Source: Akkermansiaceae bacterium (GTDB lineage Bacteria; Verrucomicrobiota; Verrucomicrobiia; Verrucomicrobiales; Akkermansiaceae). From it: a stretch of DNA of 64,000 nt. Location of the stretch: positions 78,001 through 142,000 of the forward strand of contig JAPKCM010000004.1 in assembly GCA_028822935.1 (NCBI GenBank), in the 5' to 3' direction. A program made the position numbers and the translations under genes. The notes under the pieces are model-generated. The model was given only the letters and a program-made list of their open reading frames with translations, did no database searches and had not been told where the DNA came from. The first letter of the stretch is position 1, and each line of letters starts with the position of its first letter. Shown here piece by piece: positions 26,539 to 34,791 of this stretch.

Positions 26539-27912
26539 ATGAGATCACTTTTCCTCTTCCTCACTCTTCCTCTTGCACTCGCGGCCGACGAGACCCTTTC
26601 CCGTCTCACCTTTCTCGACCAGACCATCATCTCGGGAACCGTCACCCACATCGACCCCGAGAAAAAGATCCTCAAGATGACCTCCCCCTTCCTCAAAGGT
26701 GAAGCGGTTCTCAAGATGGACGAGCTTCTCGATATTCAGCTCAACAAGGATGCCGATATACCCGAATCCGATCATCACGCACTCGCCACCGTCGAGCACC
26801 ATTATGACAATCCCTTTGAAGACACCATTCGGGGATCACTCATCGGCGTCGATGACCAATCAGTCACTCTCGACACCTGGTATGCCGGCAAATTGAAGCT
26901 CAACCGCTTCATGGTAAAGGCACTCGATATCTATGCCAACTCTCCCAGCCTCTACCACGGCCCAAATGGCCTGGATGGCTGGGTCTCAAGCGGCAACCAG
27001 CTGGAGAATGATTGGTCCTTCAGAAAAAGAGCACTCGTTTCCCAAACAAATAACTCGATCGCCCGGGAGGTTGAAATGTCGGAACGAAGCAAATTCTCCT
27101 TCCGGGCCCACTGGCAGGACGATGCTTACTTCCGCGCCACCTTCCTCTCGACCAGTGGAAAAAGCCGCAACCCCAGCTCCGGCTACTCCCTCCAGGTCAA
27201 TCGCACCTACTTGAACCTGAGCCGGAACGGGCAGAACAACCTGATGCATCAAAGTGCGCCTCAACTCAAGGAACAGACGAATGCCCTCTTTGAATTCTAT
27301 ATCGACCGGCGCCCTGAAGGAAAAAACGCAATCTACATTGACGGAAAAAAGTTCCACGAATGGGACGGAGTCGATGACACCGAAATGAAGGGAAAATGGA
27401 TTCTCTTTAGCCCCCAGACCTCCAACAAAGCAATCAAGATCTCGGACATCATCGTCAGCCTTTGGGATGGCCGCCTTCCGACCATCACCGATGCAGAGAA
27501 CCCCGATGCCACCGGACTCTTTGAAGGAATGGAGGGACAGCGCATCGACCTCGCAAATGGCGACTCTCTCTTGGGGGAAATCATGGGCGTCAATGAAGGC
27601 GCGACTAAAGTGAAGACCAGCCTTGGTGACGTCATCATTCCCGTCAACCGCCTCCGTTCGTTCCAACTCCACGAATCGGAGGAGACCCTCGAAGAACCCC
27701 GAATGTACGGAGAAGATGTGCGCGCTTGGTTCACCGACGGCGGCTTTGTCACTCTCAAACTCGCCCGCCTTAACGATAAAAAAATCGCCGGCTATTCTCA
27801 GGTCTTCGGTGATGCCGAATTCGACCTTGCTGCCTTCTCCCGGATCGAGTTCAACATCTGGGAGAACGACCTAAACGAAGAGCGCGACGGCGGAGGAGAC
27901 GACGATTGGTAG
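26539..27912 (+). CDS. Exported NGD-module/LamG-like protein, paralogue 3 of 3
   Basis: The 457-residue exported protein starts at ATG 26539 (MRSLFLFLTLPLALAADE); a TTG nine bases upstream is less likely. N-terminal beta modules (LDQTIISGTVTHI, DTIRGSLIGVDD) precede a LamG-like domain (about 130-315, with HGPNGLDGWVSSGNQL, KNAIYIDGKKFHEWDG, SDIIVSLWDG). A further module follows (ANGDSLLGEIMGV, about 335), with an acidic end (EERDGGGDDDW). It is the last gene of the run and is followed by a terminator at 27962. Confidence 0.7.
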   Translation: MRSLFLFLTLPLALAADETLSRLTFLDQTIISGTVTHIDPEKKILKMTSPFLKGEAVLKMDELLDIQLNKDADIPESDHHALATVEHHYDNPFEDTIRGSLIGVDDQSVTLDTWYAGKLKLNRFMVKALDIYANSPSLYHGPNGLDGWVSSGNQLENDWSFRKRALVSQTNNSIAREVEMSERSKFSFRAHWQDDAYFRATFLSTSGKSRNPSSGYSLQVNRTYLNLSRNGQNNLMHQSAPQLKEQTNALFEFYIDRRPEGKNAIYIDGKKFHEWDGVDDTEMKGKWILFSPQTSNKAIKISDIIVSLWDGRLPTITDAENPDATGLFEGMEGQRIDLANGDSLLGEIMGVNEGATKVKTSLGDVIIPVNRLRSFQLHESEETLEEPRMYGEDVRAWFTDGGFVTLKLARLNDKKIAGYSQVFGDAEFDLAAFSRIEFNIWENDLNEERDGGGDDDW

Positions 27913-27961
27913 GAAAGCCGGATGAACTTTCTTTCCTCGTCCTTCTCCTACCAAACATAAA

Positions 27962-27985
27962 AGCGAGGCCCCACGGGACCTCGCT
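27962..27985. terminator. Bidirectional terminator-like hairpin
   Basis: AGCGAGG (27962-27968) pairs perfectly with CCTCGCT (27979-27985), with further inner G/C pairing around CCC/GGG. A short AT-rich stretch follows on each side (CTAAAAATTTT on plus, CTTTTATG on minus). It sits between two convergent genes and could end both transcripts. Confidence 0.65.
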
Positions 27986-28009
27986 CTAAAAATTTTGTTG
28001 CTTGCTAAA

Positions 28010-28750
28010 TTAAACTCTCCGACGACGCGACGCACCGAACATCAGCGCTGTTCCCAACAAGAGAGCCGAACTTGGCTCAGGCACCAGTGCCCAACTCGAA
28101 GGAGCGGGCAACTGCGCAGGAGATTGATCAATTTCCGTGTATAAGGTTCCAGCGAGAGAATCCGCACCCAAGGCATTGACTCCCCCATTAAAGTAAGACG
28201 CATTTTGAAACTGAGCCATGTCAGGTGACCCCGGCTCGATCGATTCGTCGAGACCGGCAAGATCCGCTGCCACAACGCCGAATCCAGTATCGTTTCCTCC
28301 CGCAATCGCAGCGGCATTAGCGGCCAACGTGAAATTGTTGGTGAGAGTGACCGCACCGTCGGTCGCAGTCAAAGTGATCACATCAGTGGCCGTCGAAATA
28401 TCAGCATCCAGACGGATGGAGATCACCGAGTTCGCGAAACCCGAAATATCCAAAGTCATGATTCCATCACCAGTCGGTGAAGAAGCAACGTAGCCACCTT
28501 GGTCGTAGTAGTAGACGAGACTGTTGCCGACCAGAGCCAGAGCGCTACCAAGGCCATCGCCACCCGCTTCGAAAATGATGCGATTCGGATTGGAAGGAAG
28601 AGCTCCCACGACCAAACCGACGTCGAGAGTCCAGTCATTGACTCCGGTCACCGGATCATCGGTCCGTGGTCCAGGAGTGAGCGTGATGACCGCAGCCGAG
28701 GCTGGCACGAGAGCCAGAGCCGAAAGGGTTAAAATATTGGGAATGTACAT
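28010..28750 (-). CDS. PEP-CTERM sorting-domain protein
   Basis: The 246-residue exported protein has a signal peptide (MYIPNILTLSALALVPASAA), a beta-rich LamG-like body and a C-terminal PEP-CTERM sorting tail: VPEPSSALLL, a hydrophobic stretch, then SRRRRV. PEP-CTERM proteins are processed by an exosortase and usually end up in the outer envelope or exopolysaccharide. No exosortase is encoded in this window. It lies 59 bases downstream of the cytochrome-like gene on the same strand, but a shared transcript is uncertain. Confidence 0.85.
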   Translation of the reverse strand: MYIPNILTLSALALVPASAAVITLTPGPRTDDPVTGVNDWTLDVGLVVGALPSNPNRIIFEAGGDGLGSALALVGNSLVYYYDQGGYVASSPTGDGIMTLDISGFANSVISIRLDADISTATDVITLTATDGAVTLTNNFTLAANAAAIAGGNDTGFGVVAADLAGLDESIEPGSPDMAQFQNASYFNGGVNALGADSLAGTLYTEIDQSPAQLPAPSSWALVPEPSSALLLGTALMFGASRRRRV

Positions 28751-28809
28751 GTAAAGCCCTAGTAATTAGACATTTCCTCTCATCGTGTCAACCACCCATC
28801 TCCCCCTCC

Positions 28810-31284
28810 TTAGCGAGACTGAAAGATTTCACTCACGAGAGCCTCGACTACCAGAGTCCGAAGCCCTCCGCCTCCTGACTCGACCTTCGCTTGGATGTCT
28901 CGAATGGCAAACTGATCCACGGCTTCCATGTGCCGGCCGGTGGCGTGAGCCAGCAGCGTCGAAATCAAATGTCGCTGGAAAACCTCCGCTCTCGTCGACA
29001 CCAAAATCTCCTTCAAGCCCTCGAAGCCATCGAATTTCTCGCCCGATGGCATCTCCCCCGTCGCATCGACCTTGAGAGCTTTCGCCTTCTTGTTCGCCTT
29101 GGGATAACGATCCCGCCACTTGCCCAGTTCATCAAACATCTCCAACCCAAATCCGGGCGGATCGATCTTCCGATGACACTCCGCGCACGTTTTTGAGGCC
29201 AAATGCTTTGCCAAGCGCTCCCGCAAAGTCTTCGCACCCCTTACATCGGGCTCAATCTCCGGCACCTCATCAGGCGGCGGAGGCGGGACGACTCCCAAGA
29301 TATTCTCGGAAACAAAAACCCCGCGCGTCACCGGCGACGTCTCCACCCCATTCGAACTCACCGTCAGTACCGCCGCCATTCCCAAAACTCCCCCTCTACC
29401 ACTCCCATCCGGCAGCTTCACCCTCCGAAACCCATCCTTCAACCGAAGAGTCTTCCCTTCCGCCAAGCCATAGTGCTTCGCCAAGTATTTATCCACGAAG
29501 GTGTAATCTGCATCGAGCAACTCCAGCACCGGCCCATTCTCTTTCAGCAAGTACTCAAAGAAATGCCGCACCTCCTCCTTCATCGAAGCCGGCCAATTTT
29601 CCGCATAATAGCGCCGCGCCCGCTCCCTCGGTGGAGGCATCCCTCCCAAGTCCCGCAGATTCAGCCAGCCATCTAAAAAGCTCTCCACAAACCCTGCCAC
29701 CCGCTCATCTCTCAACATCCGCTCCACCTGCCCACGCAGTATCTTCGGCTCATTCAAACGTCCCTCTTCCGCCAACTTCAACAACTCCTCATCCGGCGGC
29801 CCCGCCCAAAGCGCATAAGAAAGCCGCGCCGCCAAATCGTAGGGCTTCAGCTCCGGCTTCTCCTCTGGCGTGATCTCACTCAGGTAAAAAAACGAGGGCG
29901 AACAAAGCACCATCTTCACCACATCAAGCGCCGCCTGCCGTGCCTTCGCGCCCTCCTTCAATCTCTTCCCGTAAAAACTCTCCAACCGCTTCCGATCCTC
30001 ATCATCAAGCGGCCTCCGAAAAGCCCGCTCCGCAAATCGACCCAACTGCTCCAGCGCCTTCTTCTCCTCAAATCCACCCTCTCCAAAAACCGCCTTCTCT
30101 TCCAAACTTCCACCGTCTTCAGCCAGTGGACCAAGCACCTTAATCTCAGAAATCCGAAGATGCGGAAGCTTCCCCTCCCGTAAAAGCGTCGCACGACTGA
30201 CATCCTTGCTGGGATTCTTGAACTCATGCTTATAGCGCTTGTTCACCTCAATCACCGATCGCCTCGACTCAAAGGGACCATTCGGAAAAATGAAGCGCGG
30301 TGTCTGTCCCTTTTCCAACCACACCCTAAACTTCACCCACTCCGGCTTCTCATCCGACACCACCGATTTCGCCAGCACCGGCTCAATCCGCTGTGGATAA
30401 TGAATGTGACCCTTCGTGGCATCCCCCGGCACCACCCCCAAAATAAAAGGCTCGCTAAAATCGATTCCGAAAATTTTAGGGTCGTAGTGCGTGTCCCGAT
30501 GCATCGCCTGCACCAGCACCTCTAAATCATAGAGTCCCGACACCGGAACTCCCTCCAAAAAGTCCTCGATATGCCCATAGCTCCCCTGCCGCGTGTCCGT
30601 ATCCGGCTGCTCGTAGATACAGAGAAATTTGTATTTAAAAACAGCCTGATGACTCCCCGCCAGTTCCTCATACTGCTTAAAGTTATCGCTAAAATGCCAG
30701 CTCTTCACTTCCATCTCCGGCTTCCCGAGTCGATTCTCCACGAGCCGCTGCGCCGACTGGAAATACTGATCTAAAAGAAAGCCCGAAGTCACGAGACTCT
30801 CCCCCACCGTATCGAGATGGTGGCTCGTCTTCTCCTTCGGAAAATCAAGCGTCAGTCCAAGCGTGTCCACCCGACGACCAAACAAAACCGCCATGGTATT
30901 CTCATACTCCCGATCCGAGAGCCGCCGCATCACCGTCTTACCGCCGTTACTTTTAAAACGACTCCGCGCAGCCGCCACCTCCCCCTGCAACGCCCGAATG
31001 ACCGCCAATCTCTCTTCGTCCTTAGGCTGTTCCTCTTTCTTCGGCGGCATTTCCTTGAGCGTTATCTGATCGATGATCTCCTGCGCCATGATCAAGTCAT
31101 GCAGACTCGTCAGCGGAAGATTAAGACTTTCAAACTCCCGCTCCCCCTTCTCCGTGGCCGAATCGTGACACTCGTAACAATGGTAGTCCAAGAAATCGAC
31201 AATCACCTCATGGGAACCCGGCTCTTTCGCCTGCCCAAATCCGCAGCCCAGAGTCACCCCCAACAAAAAAGAGGTGATCCTCAT
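28810..31284 (-). CDS. Planctomycete-type cytochrome-like protein, DUF1587/1592/1588/1585
   Basis: The 824-residue exported protein is read from the ATG at 31284 (MRITSFLLGVTLGCGFGQA); the open frame extends 85 codons further upstream into the preceding gene and is not the start. A heme-c-type CYECH motif is near the N-terminus, followed by DUF1587 (RRLSDREYENTMAVLFG), DUF1592 (VERMLRDERVAGFVESFLDGWL), DUF1588 (RGVFVSENILGVVPPPPP) with a second motif CAECH, and DUF1585 at the end (TLLAHATGRHMEAVDQ). These proteins are abundant in Planctomycetes and Verrucomicrobia; their reaction is unknown, though the CxxCH motifs suggest redox. It starts seven bases after the DUF1552 gene, a standard partner. 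Confidence 0.88.
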   Translation of the reverse strand: MRITSFLLGVTLGCGFGQAKEPGSHEVIVDFLDYHCYECHDSATEKGEREFESLNLPLTSLHDLIMAQEIIDQITLKEMPPKKEEQPKDEERLAVIRALQGEVAAARSRFKSNGGKTVMRRLSDREYENTMAVLFGRRVDTLGLTLDFPKEKTSHHLDTVGESLVTSGFLLDQYFQSAQRLVENRLGKPEMEVKSWHFSDNFKQYEELAGSHQAVFKYKFLCIYEQPDTDTRQGSYGHIEDFLEGVPVSGLYDLEVLVQAMHRDTHYDPKIFGIDFSEPFILGVVPGDATKGHIHYPQRIEPVLAKSVVSDEKPEWVKFRVWLEKGQTPRFIFPNGPFESRRSVIEVNKRYKHEFKNPSKDVSRATLLREGKLPHLRISEIKVLGPLAEDGGSLEEKAVFGEGGFEEKKALEQLGRFAERAFRRPLDDEDRKRLESFYGKRLKEGAKARQAALDVVKMVLCSPSFFYLSEITPEEKPELKPYDLAARLSYALWAGPPDEELLKLAEEGRLNEPKILRGQVERMLRDERVAGFVESFLDGWLNLRDLGGMPPPRERARRYYAENWPASMKEEVRHFFEYLLKENGPVLELLDADYTFVDKYLAKHYGLAEGKTLRLKDGFRRVKLPDGSGRGGVLGMAAVLTVSSNGVETSPVTRGVFVSENILGVVPPPPPDEVPEIEPDVRGAKTLRERLAKHLASKTCAECHRKIDPPGFGLEMFDELGKWRDRYPKANKKAKALKVDATGEMPSGEKFDGFEGLKEILVSTRAEVFQRHLISTLLAHATGRHMEAVDQFAIRDIQAKVESGGGGLRTLVVEALVSEIFQSR

Positions 31285-31291
31285 ATTCCGC

Positions 31292-32575
31292 TTAGGAAAA
31301 GTTTCCCGTGCTATTTCCAAAGGACTCAGTCTCCACCCCCATGCGCTGGGCGAGATCGACGAATAAATTACAAAGCGGCACCTTTTTAATCCCCTGCCAC
31401 TCCACCTTCTTAAACTCGCCATGCCGATACCCACCGCCCGCAAGTAAGACCGGAAGATCCGAGTTCTTGTGCGAGTTCGCATCGCCAATCCCGCTTCCAA
31501 AAAGAACGGAAGTCGAATCCAGCAAAGTCCCCTCCCCATCCTGCACCGAGGAAAGCTTGTTCAGAAATTTCTCAAAGTGCTCGATCTGATAAGCCTCCAG
31601 CGCCAGCAAATGGCCCACCGCTTCCGCATCATTCCCGTGATGAGACAAACCGTGATACGATTTCTCAATCCCAAGATGCTGCGGCAAAAAGGAGCCGCCA
31701 ATCTCGAGCGTCGCAACCCGCGTCGAGTCCGTCTGCAGCGCCAGCGCGATCAGCTCATAAAGCATCGGTAAATCTTCCACCGTATTGGCATTCGCTGGCT
31801 TTGCAAAAGGAGCATCAGGCTTCGGCTGATCGGTCCACTGGCGTCGCAGCTCAAGCCGCTTTTCAACGTCACGAATCGAAGTGAAATATTCGTCTAACTT
31901 CTCCTGATCCTCGCGATTCACCTTCTTCGCTAGACCCTTCGCCTCCTCATTGATGGTATCCAAAATCGATCCTTGAAGTCCGTTCTCCTCCACCATCTCA
32001 CGGCGCCGCTTCGGCGTCTCACTTGCGAACAAGCGATCAAAAAGCTCCGCCGGATTCGTGATCGGCGGCACCCTCACTCCGGACCGCGTCCACGAGAGCT
32101 GACATCCGCCATGAATCCCCCCTTCCGAGCCCACCGTGAGCGAGGAAAAGCGCGTCTGGCTCCCAATCTCCTCCGCGAGATATTGATCGATCGTGACATT
32201 ACCATCCTCCCGATCCTTCGCTTCCGAGTTCAGCACCCCTGACAAAAATGAATGCACGGCAAAGTGCCCCCCCTTAATCCCGTGATCCAAGCCCCGGTAA
32301 ACCGTCATCTGGTCACGCATCGCCTCAAGCGGCTTGAGCAACCTCGTCGATTCATACCCTTTCCCCACCGTTTCCGGAAAAAGACTCTTCGTCTGAAAAC
32401 CCAACAAATTCCCCACCCCCACAAAGCGCTTCGCCCCAATCCCTGCTCCCCGCGTCGCCTGCACCGCCGCCAACGACCCAGCCGTCTTCGCCATCAGAGA
32501 AGTAAGCCCAGGAAGCGCCAAGGTCGCACCAGCCGCCCTCAGCAAAAAGCGACGGCGATTGAGTTCAGATTTCAT
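31292..32575 (-). CDS. DUF1552 family exported protein
   Basis: The 427-residue protein has a Tat-like leader (LNRRRFLLRAAGATLALPGLT) and the DUF1552 layout, an alkaline-phosphatase/sulfatase-like fold close to DUF1501. Recognisable blocks are TVYRGLDHGIKGGHFAVHSFLSG, DQYLAEEIGS, GGIHGGCQLSW, YHGLSHHGND and VLFGSGIGDANSHKNSDLPVLLAGG. The biochemical role is unknown. It is paired with the DUF1592-type cytochrome-like gene downstream, which starts seven bases after its stop. The RR motif suggests export in folded form. Confidence 0.88.
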   Translation of the reverse strand: MKSELNRRRFLLRAAGATLALPGLTSLMAKTAGSLAAVQATRGAGIGAKRFVGVGNLLGFQTKSLFPETVGKGYESTRLLKPLEAMRDQMTVYRGLDHGIKGGHFAVHSFLSGVLNSEAKDREDGNVTIDQYLAEEIGSQTRFSSLTVGSEGGIHGGCQLSWTRSGVRVPPITNPAELFDRLFASETPKRRREMVEENGLQGSILDTINEEAKGLAKKVNREDQEKLDEYFTSIRDVEKRLELRRQWTDQPKPDAPFAKPANANTVEDLPMLYELIALALQTDSTRVATLEIGGSFLPQHLGIEKSYHGLSHHGNDAEAVGHLLALEAYQIEHFEKFLNKLSSVQDGEGTLLDSTSVLFGSGIGDANSHKNSDLPVLLAGGGYRHGEFKKVEWQGIKKVPLCNLFVDLAQRMGVETESFGNSTGNFS

Positions 32576-33374
32576 CAGGGAAGAATTAAGTTTCGGCCCA
32601 TAGGGTCAAACTGCAAGCCGCAGTATAAGTGACGCACTCCAGCCGCCAAGTCTTTCATTTGGCTGGGCACCGTCATTAAATTAGAGGCCTTCAATATGGT
32701 GCTCAAAGAGCGCCCGCCAGCTGAGTCCAATAAATGAACCTTCCCCTAGCTTCGTCATCTGTCTCACCATTCCCCTTCTCGGAGATCAGGTTCCCAGCCC
32801 CAATGGGGGCTGCGCAACTCAGCCCATCGGTAAACGAGGGACAAGAGCAGCCCAGGAATTTCATCGCTAGAAAGGAATAGCGCGAGCCTTTGATCTCGAT
32901 TCGGAAACGGAGGGCCCGAAGCGTGCCTCTCCAGTATCGCAGCAGAAGAAGAAGCGGGCTGCGGGAATACGGCACTCGTTTCAACATCAAAGGCTTGCCC
33001 CCGACCTTTACGAAACCAATACCCAGGCCTTCGACCTAGGCTGAGTTATGCCGACCCTTTGGGCCTTTGAGGGTTGCTCTGAGAAAAAATTTGGAACCAC
33101 GCAGAATCACTCTTGCTCAGCCAATGTAACCTCTCTCGAAATGGTGAGATCTTGAGTTTCACAATCAGGCCTTATGGCCTCATCTCCAATTTAAGAATTT
33201 CATCCCATTCGAATGAATTGCACCGCCAACCGCCCCGAAAGACCGTAACTCCATCCGACCCAACCAGCGTCGATCCTGTTCATCTGTGGTTCAAAATTCC
33301 CTAGTGTAGGAACCCTTCCCATCGTAGACCAAATATAATTTTGGCGAGAAAAACTAGCCGGCATCTCGATAAGC
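32576..33374. other. Long non-coding stretch with palindromic repeat-like segments
   Basis: About 800 bases without a supported gene between two same-strand modules. Several short palindromes are visible: AGGCC-TTAT-GGCCT (33167-33180), and a CCCAGGCCTTCGACCTAGG-like imperfect hairpin at about 33018-33040 followed by a GCTGAGTTATGCCGACCCTTTGGG segment. The latter resembles dispersed REP-like intergenic elements of Verrucomicrobia and Planctomycetes; this is from memory and is tentative. No tRNA, riboswitch or transposase was recognised. Confidence 0.35.
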
Positions 33375-34787
33375 CTAAATAATCCCCTTCACCAATTTGC
33401 CATGAACATCCGTAAGGCGGAAATCGCGGCCCTGGAAGCGGTAGGTGAGCTTCTTGTGATCGATGCCCAGTTGATGGAGAATGGTGGCGTGAAGGTCGTG
33501 GACGTGGACGATATCTTTCACGGCGTGGTAGCCGAAGTCGTCGGTTTCGCCATAGCTGATTCCCGGTTTGATCCCGCCTCCGGCGAGCCAGCCTGAGAAG
33601 CCCTTGATATGGTGGTCGCGGCCCGAACCTTGGGCCATGGGGGTGCGTCCGAACTCACCGGCCCAGATGACCATGGTGTCTTCGAGCATGCCCCGCTGTT
33701 TGAGATCTTTCACCAGTGCGGCCGATCCTTGGTCCACGAATTTGGCAGTCTGCTCCATTCCTTTTTTCAATCCGCCGTGGTGATCCCAGCCGCGATGGTA
33801 GCACTGGATAAAACGAACTCCCCGCTCCGCCATGCGGCGGGCCATGAGGCAGTTTGCCGCGAAAGAACCATCGGCGCCCTCCGTGCCATACATGTCGAGG
33901 ATGTGCTTGGGCTCATCGGAAAAATCGACCAACTCGGGCACGCTTGTCTGCATGCGGAAGGCCATTTCATATTGATTGATCTTGGTGGCGATCTCCGGGT
34001 CATCGAGCGCTTCATCCCCAAGGGCATTCATGCGCTGGGAGGCCCGAATGACATCTTCTTGTCCTGCGTCGGAGAGGCCCTTAGGACGACTGATATAATG
34101 CACCGGATCTCCCGACGACTGAAACTCAACCCCTTGAAAACGGCCGGGAAGAAAACCATTATTCCACTGACGCGCCGCGATCGGTTGCCCCTGACCTCCG
34201 CCCGCGGACGTGAGGACGACAAAGCCGGGGAGATTCTCCGTTTCACTACCCAAGCCGTAGGTGAGCCATGAACCCATGCTGGGGCGACCAGGAATGATCG
34301 ACCCGGTATTCATGAAGGTGTGCGCCGGGTCGTGGTTGATTTGCTCAGTATTGAGGGATTTGACGACGCAGATGTCATCGGCGATCTCTCCGATCTGCGG
34401 AAAGACATCGCTGATCATCTGCCCGCTTTTTCCATGACGGGAAAAGTTGTGCTGGGGACCGAAGCATTTCAGCTGGTTCGCTTGGCTCTGAAGCTGGGCA
34501 ATTTGCTGTCCCTCGGTGATCGACTTCGGCATCGGCTTGCCGTTCATCTCAGCAAGCTTCGGTTTGTAGTCGAACGATTCGAGATGCGAGGGACCTCCGG
34601 CCATGTAGAGCCAAATCACGCGCTTGCATTTCGCCGGGATATGAATGGGCAAGGCATTGCTGGCCCCTTCAGAGCCGAGGGAATTTTGATTCAGAAGTGA
34701 AGCCAGCGCCAGTGTGCCAATCCCCTTGGTGTTTCGCTTGAGGAAATGGCGGCGTGTTTGGTCGAGAAGAAATCGTTGGTAGTCCAT
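33375..34787 (-). CDS. DUF1501 family exported protein
   Basis: The 470-residue protein belongs to the alkaline-phosphatase-like DUF1501 family. Its leader has RRHFLKRNTKGIGTLALASLL. Family blocks include WLYMAGGPSHLESFDYKPKL, VKSLNTEQINHDPAHTFMNTG, CYHRGWDHHGG, VIWAGEFGRTPMAQGSGRDHH and GGGIKPGISYGETDDFGYH. The His/Asp clusters are consistent with a metal site, but no activity has been established. It starts four bases after the PSD1-type gene at 34792, its standard partner. Confidence 0.92.
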   Translation of the reverse strand: MDYQRFLLDQTRRHFLKRNTKGIGTLALASLLNQNSLGSEGASNALPIHIPAKCKRVIWLYMAGGPSHLESFDYKPKLAEMNGKPMPKSITEGQQIAQLQSQANQLKCFGPQHNFSRHGKSGQMISDVFPQIGEIADDICVVKSLNTEQINHDPAHTFMNTGSIIPGRPSMGSWLTYGLGSETENLPGFVVLTSAGGGQGQPIAARQWNNGFLPGRFQGVEFQSSGDPVHYISRPKGLSDAGQEDVIRASQRMNALGDEALDDPEIATKINQYEMAFRMQTSVPELVDFSDEPKHILDMYGTEGADGSFAANCLMARRMAERGVRFIQCYHRGWDHHGGLKKGMEQTAKFVDQGSAALVKDLKQRGMLEDTMVIWAGEFGRTPMAQGSGRDHHIKGFSGWLAGGGIKPGISYGETDDFGYHAVKDIVHVHDLHATILHQLGIDHKKLTYRFQGRDFRLTDVHGKLVKGII

Positions 34788-34791
34788 GGCT

